In this document: piece after piece, positions 1 to 5,883 of the stretch
Position numbering within the stretch: the stretch's first letter is position 1
Layout: every line of letters starts with the position of its first letter
Source: Acidobacteriota bacterium
GTDB taxonomy: Bacteria > Acidobacteriota > Vicinamibacteria > Vicinamibacterales > UBA8438
DNA length: 6,724 nt
Assembly (NCBI GenBank): GCA_012963185.1
Contig: DTWD01000363.1
Span: forward strand, 1-6,724
Direction: 5' to 3'
Program-made: the position numbers and the translations under genes
The notes under the pieces: model-generated
Told to the model about the DNA's origin: nothing
Seen by the model: only the letters and a program-made list of their open reading frames with translations
Database searches by the model: none

Positions 1-827
1 GAAGGAATTCCGTACCCCTTCGTCCCCTCTCCACCCAGTGGGTCAATACGAATAATCGCGGCCTGTGGAACTTCAAGCGACTGGCCATAATCACGTGGGT
101 CGTGTGCTGCCCCACCGTCACCAAGACAGGCATAGAGCATCCCGTAATCTGGGGCGCCGGCTTCCACATGAGGGTTGAATGCGATGGTACCAATATTGTG
201 ATTTGGCGCAAACTGTCCGATCCGAAAAACCTCCCGTGACGAACCACGAAAAACATCGGCATCTGGATCGGCGACCGTCCACTCACGAATCACACTTTCG
301 TGACTTTCCGCATCGTCTTCCAAATAGTCTGCGATTCCTGTATCTGATCCGGCACTATACGCAGTGTAAAACTTGCCATAGCCAGGTGTCCCTTCCAGTC
401 CAAACTGTGGATGAAATGCGACACTGACAAGACCAGTCTCATTGGGAAACATGGAATCGTCAAAGCCGACGTCTTGCTCCCGAAGGTCCAGAAACACCGT
501 TGGCGTCGCCCCACCCTCATCTGTCAGATAAAGCGGTCCTCGCAAATCGTTGATTGCAAGTCGACCCGAGCCATCTCCGACCGACACAAGATATTGAATG
601 CGTGCATACGCCGGGTTGGTTTGGCCACCCTCACTTGAATCCGCTGTCCGTGGAACCCGTACAAACTCGTCGACACCGACAACGAGTTCGCCCTTTTCAA
701 TGGTCTCGCGAATTGGATTCTCCAGTCGTTCGGATTGCCCACCGACAGCTGCGTCCCATGGAAACACGACCAAGGAAACTACGACGCTGCACATTACTAT
801 CAGACGCATCCAACAAGTATGGCTCAT
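1..827 (-). CDS. Secreted glucose/sorbosone dehydrogenase-family (GSDH, PQQ-type) beta-propeller, C-terminus outside window
   Basis: 275 complete codons are visible; the gene continues past the left edge. The N-terminus (residues 1 to about 30) is a signal sequence with a hydrophobic run over residues 9-22, so the product should be periplasmic or secreted. GSDH-family hallmarks follow: TGLVSVAFHPQF (131-142) then GKFYTAYS (151-158), NHNIGTIAFNP (209-219), LYACLGDGGAAHDP (231-244) and IIRIDP (258-263). Known family members are six-bladed propellers that oxidise sugars or aldoses with PQQ. H210 lies where soluble glucose dehydrogenase has its catalytic base (HQSGR there, HNIGT here), but the following Arg is Thr, so activity is not assured. 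The start ATG overlaps the stop of the upstream NHL lipoprotein gene as ATGA (824-827), which supports this start over Met7 or Met12 and implies translational coupling. Substrate unknown. No other PQQ gene is present in the window. Confidence 0.85.
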   Translation of the reverse strand, partial: MSHTCWMRLIVMCSVVVSLVVFPWDAAVGGQSERLENPIRETIEKGELVVGVDEFVRVPRTADSSEGGQTNPAYARIQYLVSVGDGSGRLAINDLRGPLYLTDEGGATPTVFLDLREQDVGFDDSMFPNETGLVSVAFHPQFGLEGTPGYGKFYTAYSAGSDTGIADYLEDDAESHESVIREWTVADPDADVFRGSSREVFRIGQFAPNHNIGTIAFNPHVEAGAPDYGMLYACLGDGGAAHDPRDYGQSLEVPQAAIIRIDPLGGEGTKGYGIP

Positions 828-1957
828 TGAACCGGCACCATTCCCGTCAAAACTAATTTCTGGGCCCGACGCCCCTCCTGTGCCTCAGCCGTATACAGAT
901 TTCCCTGACTATCGATCGCAAGATGGTGGACTCCACCAAATTGGCCGGGCTCCAACCCTTGTTCTCCGAATGAATCAAGCACGTCGAGGGTCTCGCGATC
1001 GAGAATGTGAATATGGTTGTTCCCTAAATCCGCCACAAAGACGAATTGCTGCGCGGGGTCCGGTGAAAACGCGAGCCCAGCAACCGAATTCGCGTTGGCG
1101 TCACGGTTCACAAACACCTGTGTCTGGTAAGACCCATCAATCGAAAAGACCTGAATACGATTAAGGTCTCGATCGGACACATATACGAGTCCGTCAGTCG
1201 AAACTTCGATTCCGTGCACAGTGCCAAACTGCAGAGGGCCTAACTCAGCATCTGACGGGGGCTGTTCATCAGATGCGTCGATCGGTTCATTATCGAAAGC
1301 ACCCCACATTCTTTTGTATGCGCCGGTATCCGCATCAAACACAATCACCCGGCGGTTGCCATAGCCATCCGCGACAAAAACCTCATTGGTGTCACGGTAC
1401 ACAGCCGCTTCGGCCGGTCGGTTCAGGTTATCGGTATCCCCGTTCCCTCCACTTGTATTACGGCCGCCGATTTGCATGACAAGTTCGCCGTCTCTGGTGA
1501 ACTTCAACAACATGTCGTCCGAGGAGGCACCACCACCATTCCCCCCGAGCCAGACGTAGCCTTGGTCATCAACTTCGATCCCGTGTTCATTGGCTGGCCA
1601 TTCGTAACCGCCCCCGGGACCACCCCACCCCTGTACGAAATTACCTTCTGGATCAAATTCAAGCACGGCTGGCGCAGCGTTCGCCTGCTGCGCTTCGTCA
1701 ACTGAGCGCGGCCGATGATAGATCCAGACGTGGTCACGGGAATCAACGTCAACCGACGCGACAGAACCAAGGACCCAATCGTTCGGCAGCATCGGCCACG
1801 ACGGATCAACTTCAAATTGCGGCACAAGACGCTCAGTAGTCGGCACCGAGTCCGATTCGGCCTGCTGCTCTGTCTCTGACGCCGGTTGACAACCACTGAC
1901 AACAACCAACAGCGGCATCATCTGGGCAAAAAAATTGAACGACTGTTCTCGTTTCAT
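824..1957 (-). CDS. NHL-repeat beta-propeller lipoprotein resembling peptidyl-hydroxyglycine alpha-amidating lyase (PAL)
   Basis: 377 residues. A lipoprotein signal peptide ends in the lipobox V20-S21-G22-C23; the +2 residue is Gln, so outer-membrane retention is expected. The rest is a chain of NHL-type blades, for example 71-110, 124-163, 185-220, 244-281, 292-330 and 341-374. Against vertebrate PAL as I remember it, key positions line up: R82 in IYHRPR, H125 in EHGIEVDD, Y199 in ADGYGNRR, H248 in VHGIEVSTDG, R263 in SDRDLNRIQVF and H344 in VHHLAID. In PAL the three His bind zinc and the Tyr and Arg act in cleaving peptidyl-alpha-hydroxyglycine. The bacterial reaction is unproven and no PHM-like monooxygenase is present here. 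Residues 224-240 form an acidic insertion. It is the first gene of a two-gene operon with the GSDH-type gene. No Shine-Dalgarno sequence is visible before ATG 1957. Confidence 0.85.
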   Translation of the reverse strand: MKREQSFNFFAQMMPLLVVVSGCQPASETEQQAESDSVPTTERLVPQFEVDPSWPMLPNDWVLGSVASVDVDSRDHVWIYHRPRSVDEAQQANAAPAVLEFDPEGNFVQGWGGPGGGYEWPANEHGIEVDDQGYVWLGGNGGGASSDDMLLKFTRDGELVMQIGGRNTSGGNGDTDNLNRPAEAAVYRDTNEVFVADGYGNRRVIVFDADTGAYKRMWGAFDNEPIDASDEQPPSDAELGPLQFGTVHGIEVSTDGLVYVSDRDLNRIQVFSIDGSYQTQVFVNRDANANSVAGLAFSPDPAQQFVFVADLGNNHIHILDRETLDVLDSFGEQGLEPGQFGGVHHLAIDSQGNLYTAEAQEGRRAQKLVLTGMVPVQ

Positions 1958-1964
1958 AATGCTA

Positions 1965-1970
1965 AAGATA
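1965..1970 (-). promoter_or_regulatory. Putative -10 element (TATCTT) of the NHL/GSDH operon
   Basis: On the minus strand TATCTT ends 7 bases before the ATG at 1957, so transcription would start at or next to the start codon. No convincing -35 hexamer lies 16-18 bases upstream. The absence of a purine-rich ribosome binding site fits a leaderless mRNA, but a lone hexamer is weak evidence. Confidence 0.25.
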
Positions 1971-2018
1971 CACGGTCGTCACACGATTCAGATGACTCAA
2001 AGTCAGGAAGAAAAATTT

Positions 2019-2066
2019 ATTCGGAATACCAGAAAGCAGAATCTGACACCTTACGGTCTGCCGAAT
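2019..2066. repeat. Two-part inverted repeat in the divergent intergenic region
   Basis: Two nested arms are complementary: ATTCG (2019-2023) with CGAAT (2062-2066), and GCAGA (2036-2040) with TCTGC (2057-2061). The inner loop is 16 bases and there is a 12-base bulge on the left side. The structure contains CTGACA (2043-2048), which resembles a -35 box. CATAAA (2069-2074) follows with a TG two bases before it, but the 20-base spacing is long. The structure sits between the NHL operon and the FKBP gene and could be an operator, a leader structure or chance. Confidence 0.3.
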
Positions 2067-2139
2067 GGCATAAACTGAATTGATTTATCAACACTACCTC
2101 CCAAGTGAACCATGACCTTCTTGTCGAAAGACCTTCCCC

Positions 2140-2835
2140 GTGCGCACTAGTGTTCGTTACTTCGTTATCTTGTCTCTGTCCGGCCTGTTGTTCTCCTGTT
2201 CTAACGTAGCCGATAATGGAGCGTCTAATGCAACACCAGAGACGGAAGACCAAAAGATACTTAATGCGCTTGGGCAAGCACTCGCCCAAAATGTCCTCGG
2301 GGCAGATTTATCAGAAGAAGAACTTGGGTTCGTGCAGCGCGGTCTGACCGACGCAGTCCTCGGTCAAGACGCCCTCGTGCCACTCGACGAATATGGACCT
2401 CAAATTCAAGGATTCATGCAACAACGAATGGCCAGCGCGGCGGACGACGAATTAGCGCTGGCAAATGCCTTCATGGAGGAACAAGCGAGTGTCGACGGTG
2501 CGGAACGAACCGAGTCAGGAATCGTCATCCAAGAAATCACCCCTGGTAGCGGCCCTTCCCCATCTGCCGAAGACACTGTACAAGTCCACTACCACGGTAC
2601 TCTTCGTGACGGAACCGTATTCGACAGTTCAGTAGATCGAGGTGAACCAACGACGTTTCCGTTAACTGGAGTCATCCCCTGTTGGACCGAAGGACTTCAA
2701 CACATCGGCGTTGGTGGAAAAAGCCGTCTTGTCTGCCCTCCCGACCTTGCATACGGCCCACAAGGCTCCCCAGGAATCCCCGGAAACTCGGCACTGGTTT
2801 TTGAAGTTGAACTACTTGAAATCGTCGAAAACTAA
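2140..2835 (+). CDS. FKBP-type peptidyl-prolyl cis-trans isomerase lipoprotein (FkpA/Mip-like)
   Basis: 231 residues from GTG 2140. The only in-frame codons upstream before a stop at 2113-2115 contain no usable start, and this start gives a proper lipoprotein signal with lipobox L17-F18-S19-C20; Ser at +2 suggests the outer membrane. Residues about 36-118 are an FKBP N-terminal helical (dimerisation) region, and about 125-229 the FKBP catalytic domain. FKBP12 pocket residues are kept: Y151, F161-D162, V178-I179, W182, Y205 and F221, in VHYHGTLRDGTVFDSS, GVIPCWTEGLQ and PPDLAYGPQG. The enzyme catalyses prolyl cis-trans isomerisation and probably helps fold exported proteins in the periplasm. 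Cys181 replaces the FKBP12 Gly; my memory is that this occurs in other bacterial FKBPs. GAAAG (2126-2130) is a weak ribosome binding site. It appears monocistronic, 106 bases ahead of the GNAT gene. Confidence 0.95.
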   Translation: MRTSVRYFVILSLSGLLFSCSNVADNGASNATPETEDQKILNALGQALAQNVLGADLSEEELGFVQRGLTDAVLGQDALVPLDEYGPQIQGFMQQRMASAADDELALANAFMEEQASVDGAERTESGIVIQEITPGSGPSPSAEDTVQVHYHGTLRDGTVFDSSVDRGEPTTFPLTGVIPCWTEGLQHIGVGGKSRLVCPPDLAYGPQGSPGIPGNSALVFEVELLEIVEN

Positions 2836-2929
2836 TTCTCTTTGGCGCGGAAATATCTGACGAGGAATTACTAGACCACGGTATCCGTAGCTGATGCAGC
2901 TTCTAGCACCTGTCCAGTTGGCGACACGT

Positions 2930-2935
2930 TAGACT
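2930..2935 (+). promoter_or_regulatory. Putative -10 element (TAGACT) of the GNAT gene
   Basis: TAGACT ends 6 bases before ATG 2942, placing the expected transcription start at the start codon itself. No good -35 hexamer lies at 16-18 bases, and no Shine-Dalgarno sequence is seen apart from a weak GACGG touching the start. This suggests leaderless expression, though co-transcription from the FKBP gene is also possible. Confidence 0.25.
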
Positions 2936-2941
2936 GACGGC

Positions 2942-3448
2942 ATGTCTTCCCCTAACGAGTCTGTTCGTATCGAGACGGCCACCCGCAGCGATGTCGCGGT
3001 ACTACTGACATTGATCCGGGAATTAGCCGCCTATGAACACATGTCCGATCAAGTCATTGCCACTGAAACGGACCTCACTCGTGCTCTGTTCTCCTCCCGC
3101 CCAGAAGCGGAAGCGGTTATCGCATGGCGCGATAATGCAGCGGTTGGGTTTGCTCTGTACTTCCAAAGTTTCTCAACGTTCGTCGGGCGACCGGGGTTGT
3201 ATCTCGAAGACCTCTTTGTCCGCCCAGTTTATCGGCGTCGTGGCATTGGTCGACAGTTGCTCGCTCACTTGGCTCAACTCGCGGTCGCTCGGGGATGCGG
3301 ACGGTTTGAATGGTCGGTTCTTAACTGGAATAAATTAGCTATCGGAATCTATGAAAAGGTGGGTGCGTCTCCCATGAATGAATGGACGGTATATCGCCTC
3401 TCTGGAAACGCTCTCTCGGCATTAGCTTCTGAAACACGGCCAACATAA
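2942..3448 (+). CDS. GNAT-family N-acetyltransferase, spermidine/spermine N1-acetyltransferase (SSAT)-like
   Basis: 168 residues, a full-length single GNAT domain and probably cytoplasmic, as there is no signal sequence. The acetyl-CoA pyrophosphate loop is R98-R99-R100-G101-I102-G103, directly after the strand YLEDLFVRP (87-95). The C-terminal half has EWSVLNWN (123-130), IYEKVGA (136-142) and MNEWTVYRL (145-153). These, and the N-terminal IRELAAYEHMSDQV (25-38), match eukaryotic SSAT closely; E89 and Y137 fall on the SSAT active-site Glu and the catalytic Tyr. The family transfers acetyl groups from acetyl-CoA to polyamines or related small amines such as thialysine. Which amine this bacterial protein uses cannot be told from sequence. 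It is convergent with the cupin gene, with 65 bases between the stops and no clear terminator there. Confidence 0.9.
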   Translation: MSSPNESVRIETATRSDVAVLLTLIRELAAYEHMSDQVIATETDLTRALFSSRPEAEAVIAWRDNAAVGFALYFQSFSTFVGRPGLYLEDLFVRPVYRRRGIGRQLLAHLAQLAVARGCGRFEWSVLNWNKLAIGIYEKVGASPMNEWTVYRLSGNALSALASETRPT

Positions 3449-3513
3449 ACCTGGGTCCACTATCCCGGCGGCACCGCACACCCATCAGCCCGCTCTAAGA
3501 CGTAAACGACCCA

Positions 3514-3948
3514 TTACTGGTCTCGGAAATAATTGTCCGTATGATCAAGCCAGTCCTGTCGAGGTGGACTGAAAATATCAAGGTCCAACGTCTCTTCAAG
3601 TGCCTCTGCTCTATGCGGTACGTTCGCCGGAAGGTGTAACACTTCCCCCTCCGCCACATCAACAATCTGCGACAAATCCTCACCTACCCAGAACCGAAGC
3701 TTGCCCTTGAGGATGTAGGTAAGTTGCTCGTTGTGGTGGGAATGTTCCGGCACAATCGCACCCTCTTCTAGATACACATGGGCCACCATGGCCTGATCAC
3801 CAGACACTATTCGACGGTCGATACGATTCGTCACACGCTCTTTCGGCATCTTGTCCCAGGTAAACTTCGTGACTGCGTTTGGATTTGACATGCCTCGAAG
3901 TTTACCGTTGTGGGTATGACCATTTGTAGTTGAGGTTGGATCAACCAC
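3514..3948 (-). CDS. Small single-domain cupin protein
   Basis: 144 residues from GTG 3948. Cupin motif 1 is G63-AIVPEHSHHNEQLTYILKG (63-82) and motif 2 is G101-EVLHLPANVPH (101-112). Likely metal ligands are H69, H71 and H112; the fourth position carries Q75 rather than the usual Glu, with E74 beside it, as in KdgF-like cupins of the HSHxHEQ type. Such proteins bind a divalent metal; functions range from sugar ring opening to dioxygenation, and none can be chosen here. The start is uncertain. GTG 3948 lies one base after the hemerythrin stop (TAG-A-GTG), which suits coupled translation. ATG 3891 (Met20) would give a 125-residue protein closer to a usual cupin N-terminus, but its GAGG sits only one base from the ATG. 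Residues 1-19 are polar and do not look like part of the domain. Confidence 0.85.
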   Translation of the reverse strand: MVDPTSTTNGHTHNGKLRGMSNPNAVTKFTWDKMPKERVTNRIDRRIVSGDQAMVAHVYLEEGAIVPEHSHHNEQLTYILKGKLRFWVGEDLSQIVDVAEGEVLHLPANVPHRAEALEETLDLDIFSPPRQDWLDHTDNYFRDQ

Positions 3949-3949
3949 T

Positions 3950-4447
3950 CTAAAGTTCGCACGAAGGTCCGGGAGTCGCAGCGTACGCTGCGACTATTTG
4001 CGTAAGCTCAGTAAGTTGCTCGGTCGAACATTCCGTTTGTATCCGCTGAAACAATTCTCGCTCTTCAGAATGGATATGTGCACGAAGTCGCTCTCCAAAT
4101 GCCCGCAGGCGGTCAGGCAACCCAGCCTCACGCCCAATCGAAAGTTCGTTAATCATTGCGCGCATCACCGCATGATCGCGAACGAGGTCTTGAAGAAGCG
4201 GTTGCCATGGCAGAGCCGCTTCTGTTGGCCACTCCAATAACCGCGCAAATAGTTCGGTTTCTTCAAAATCGAAGTGTGGTTGTAGCTCTTCCTGAAAAAA
4301 TCGGAGCAATCGGTCAGCTTGCCCATGCACTTCCGATGACCACGGACTACGAGGATTTGTTGACCGCCCAAGAATGAGGCGCTGTGCCATCACTAAGCCG
4401 GTGTGATGCTCTCGTGAGAGAGGAACCAGAGCAGGATGACGTTTCAT
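3950..4447 (-). CDS. Hemerythrin HHE cation-binding domain protein
   Basis: 165 residues from ATG 4447, with no signal sequence. The diiron ligand pattern of hemerythrin-like four-helix bundles is complete: H14-H15 in SREHHTGL, H58 and E62 in HFDFE, H92 in RDHAVM, and H124 and E128 in HIHSE. Such proteins bind O2 or NO or handle iron; the precise role here is unknown. The frame stays open upstream to a GTG at 4543, but ATG 4447 is preferred because it has a strong GGAAGAAG ribosome binding site and the family signature starts at once (MKRHPALVPLSREHH). The extra 32 residues would also overlap the likely promoter. It is the first gene of a two-gene unit with the cupin, separated by one base, and is divergent from the DUF3500 gene. 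Confidence 0.92.
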   Translation of the reverse strand: MKRHPALVPLSREHHTGLVMAQRLILGRSTNPRSPWSSEVHGQADRLLRFFQEELQPHFDFEETELFARLLEWPTEAALPWQPLLQDLVRDHAVMRAMINELSIGREAGLPDRLRAFGERLRAHIHSEERELFQRIQTECSTEQLTELTQIVAAYAATPGPSCEL

Positions 4448-4448
4448 T

Positions 4449-4456
4449 CTTCTTCC
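4449..4456 (-). promoter_or_regulatory. Ribosome binding site deciding the hemerythrin start
   Basis: GGAAGAAG on the minus strand lies just upstream of ATG 4447, with the GGA core 6 bases away. It selects the 165-residue product over the longer GTG-initiated frame. Confidence 0.65.
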
Positions 4457-4493
4457 ACTATTTCGTTTCAACTGTACTTCACAAACTCTCGAC

Positions 4494-4523
4494 ATTATTC
4501 CGCCAAGTACGAAACGCTGTCTT
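4494..4523 (-). promoter_or_regulatory. Putative sigma70-type promoter for hemerythrin-cupin
   Basis: On the minus strand AAGACA (4523-4518) and AATAAT (4499-4494) are separated by 18 bases. AATAAT differs from the -10 consensus at one position and AAGACA from the -35 consensus at two. Transcription would start near 4487, leaving a leader of about 40 bases that carries the ribosome binding site. Confidence 0.4.
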
Positions 4524-4572
4524 CCCCAATCCATCGACTCCACGGAAATAACTCACACTACATCTACACATC

Positions 4573-4601
4573 TTGACCCCCGTAGCTGGCGGTTGTAGGC
4601 T
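4573..4601 (+). promoter_or_regulatory. Putative sigma70-type promoter for the DUF3500 gene
   Basis: TTGACC (4573-4578) matches the -35 consensus at five of six positions. After 17 bases TAGGCT (4596-4601) keeps the first, second and last bases of the -10 box. Transcription would start near 4608, about 28 bases before the ATG. Confidence 0.45.
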
Positions 4602-4623
4602 CGCCTTCTAATTGATTAAAGCT

Positions 4624-4630
4624 AGAGGAG
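4624..4630 (+). promoter_or_regulatory. Ribosome binding site deciding the DUF3500 start
   Basis: AGAGGAG lies 5 bases before ATG 4636. It rules against the upstream in-frame TTG at 4612, which would place this site inside the coding region. Confidence 0.75.
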
Positions 4631-4635
4631 AAACC

Positions 4636-5685
4636 ATGACGGCACCCAGGCGCCTTGTCCCGATCGTTTTTGTCATCCTGGCCATCATCACTGTTGGAAT
4701 GTCTATTGTTCGGACCAACGCCGAGCAAGCGGCAACCATGACTGAAGCTGCTCAGGCGTTTTTAGAAACATTGACACCAGCCCAACGTGACGCCACCCTG
4801 TTCTCTTTTAACGGTGAGGACCGCCTCGACTGGCACTTCATTCCCCGCGAACGGAAAGGGGTCCCTCTCAAAACAATGACGTCTGGACAGCGTGAAGCCG
4901 CACTCGCACTTGTACAAGCGAGTCTCAGTGCTGAAGGCTATGACAAATCTGAGCGCATCCGACAACTTGAACAGATCCTCTACGAACGCGAAGGTCGAGA
5001 TATCAGAGACGCTCAACTCTACTTTTTCATGATTTTTGGCGAGCCGTCGACAACGGGCACATGGGCCTGGCGCTATGAAGGCCACCATATTTCTCACAGT
5101 TGGACGGTTATCAATGGCGAACTGAGTTCGACCACGCCTCAATTTTTTGGCGCGAATCCTGGGTACGTCCGCGAAGGCCATAGTGCGGGGGAACGCGTAC
5201 TTGGGCGGGAAGAACATTTGGCGCGGAGTCTTCTCGGTACTCTTTCAGGTGACAACCTAAAAGCCGCCATGCTCACCGACGAGGCACCGGAGGATATCTT
5301 GACATCCGCAGAGCGACAGGCAGCCATGCAGGATGATGTCGGGGTCTCGTACACCCAGTTAAATAGCTCCCAGCAAGAAATGCTGTGGACATTGATTGAA
5401 GAATACGCAGCAGTGCAACCGGTACAGATCGCCGAAGAACGTCTTGGGAAAGTTCGCGCCGCCGGACTCAACAACATTAAATTTGGCTGGATGGGTGGTG
5501 TGTACGAAGGTGAACCTCATTACTATCGCGTTCAAGGCCCGACGTTCCTTATTGAATACGACAATGTCCAGAATGAGGCGAATCACATTCATAGCGTCTG
5601 GCGTGACTTTGACGGAGACTTCGGGCGGGACGTGCTTGCAGCCCACTACCAGGCTCGTCCGCACAGCACACGTAATGCAGATTAA
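4636..5685 (+). CDS. Secreted DUF3500-family protein, function unknown
   Basis: 349 residues from ATG 4636. The N-terminus (MTAPRR, then a hydrophobic stretch 7-25) is a signal peptide or membrane anchor; cleavage near residues 27-30 (TNA-EQ) is plausible, so the product acts in the periplasm or outside. I recognise DUF3500 from YFFMIFGEPS (129-138), WAWRYEGHHISHSW (143-156), FFGANPGYVREG (170-181), RVLGREEHLAR (187-197), IEEYAAVQP (254-262), YYRVQGPTFLIEYDN (296-310) and NEANHIHSVWRDFDGDFGRD (313-332). Nearly invariant His, Asp, Asn, Arg and Trp residues gather in two blocks, RYEGHHxSH and ANHIHSVWRDxDxDFG, which hints at a metal or catalytic site; this is inference. Length is normal for the family. 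It is preceded by its own promoter and ribosome binding site and followed by a 214-base gap, so it is probably monocistronic. No function is assigned. Confidence 0.9.
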   Translation: MTAPRRLVPIVFVILAIITVGMSIVRTNAEQAATMTEAAQAFLETLTPAQRDATLFSFNGEDRLDWHFIPRERKGVPLKTMTSGQREAALALVQASLSAEGYDKSERIRQLEQILYEREGRDIRDAQLYFFMIFGEPSTTGTWAWRYEGHHISHSWTVINGELSSTTPQFFGANPGYVREGHSAGERVLGREEHLARSLLGTLSGDNLKAAMLTDEAPEDILTSAERQAAMQDDVGVSYTQLNSSQQEMLWTLIEEYAAVQPVQIAEERLGKVRAAGLNNIKFGWMGGVYEGEPHYYRVQGPTFLIEYDNVQNEANHIHSVWRDFDGDFGRDVLAAHYQARPHSTRNAD

Positions 5686-5701
5686 GGACTAAAAGCTCCA
5701 T

Positions 5702-5742
5702 GAGCGCTAAACCCGGCGCGTGCGTCGTGAGTTGTAGCGCTT
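5702..5742. repeat. Inverted repeat just after the DUF3500 gene, possible weak terminator
   Basis: GAGCGCTA (5702-5709) pairs with TAGCGCTT (5735-5742) over 8 base pairs including one G-T, around a 25-base loop. It begins 17 bases after the stop codon. No T-run follows, so intrinsic termination is doubtful. Confidence 0.3.
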
Positions 5743-5769
5743 CAACAACAACACTTGAGGCCTCGAGCG

Positions 5770-5798
5770 CATCCGACTCGACTGTGTAGGATCGGATG
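5770..5798. repeat. Inverted repeat upstream of tRNA-His, possible terminator or operator
   Basis: CATCCGA (5770-5776) and TCGGATG (5792-5798) are perfectly complementary over 7 bases with a 15-base loop. The following bases are A/T-rich (5799-5810) but not a T-run. Together with the repeat at 5702-5742 it could isolate the tRNA from the DUF3500 transcript. Confidence 0.3.
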
Positions 5799-5842
5799 AC
5801 ATTCATAAATCCTAGTCGTGTCGCACGGAAAAAACGGCGTGT

Positions 5843-5848
5843 TAGAAT
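5843..5848 (+). promoter_or_regulatory. Putative -10 element (TAGAAT) of the tRNA-His transcript
   Basis: TAGAAT matches the -10 consensus at five of six positions. The -35 region 17 bases upstream (GTCGCA, 5820-5825) is poor. Transcription would start near 5855, leaving a 5' leader of about 45 bases before the mature tRNA. Confidence 0.4.
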
Positions 5849-5861
5849 CCTGAGCTGTGCA

Positions 5862-5883
5862 GTAGGCGAAAGGTCTCGGCTAC
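5862..5883 (+). other. Stem-loop in the tRNA-His 5' leader
   Basis: GTAG (5862-5865) pairs with CTAC (5880-5883) and CGA (5867-5869) with TCG (5876-5878), across a single G-G mismatch, closing a 6-base loop. It ends 16 bases before the tRNA and may mark a processing site or be incidental. Confidence 0.3.

Noticed and set aside
598..1164. 188-codon plus-strand open frame across the NHL/GSDH junction
   Set aside because: It is antisense to two well-supported genes and its translation is Arg/Pro/Ser-rich with no domain.
1504..1905. 133-codon minus-strand open frame inside the NHL gene
   Set aside because: It is a shifted frame of the lipoprotein gene with Arg-rich, domain-free translation.
3449..3513. 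Bidirectional terminator between the convergent GNAT and cupin genes
   Set aside because: No stable stem with an adjoining T-run on either strand could be found in these 65 bases.
4448..4543. N-terminal extension of the hemerythrin gene to GTG 4543
   Set aside because: The strong GGAAGAAG site immediately before ATG 4447 and the family-like N-terminus favour the shorter protein; the extension also overlaps the likely promoter.
4612..4635. Upstream TTG start for the DUF3500 gene
   Set aside because: AGAGGAG five bases before ATG 4636 would then lie inside the coding sequence, and a signal peptide begins naturally at 4636.
4762..5217. 151-codon open frame antisense to the DUF3500 gene
   Set aside because: Its protein has no recognisable family and low-complexity Arg/Lys/Phe runs; it mirrors the codons of a well-supported gene.
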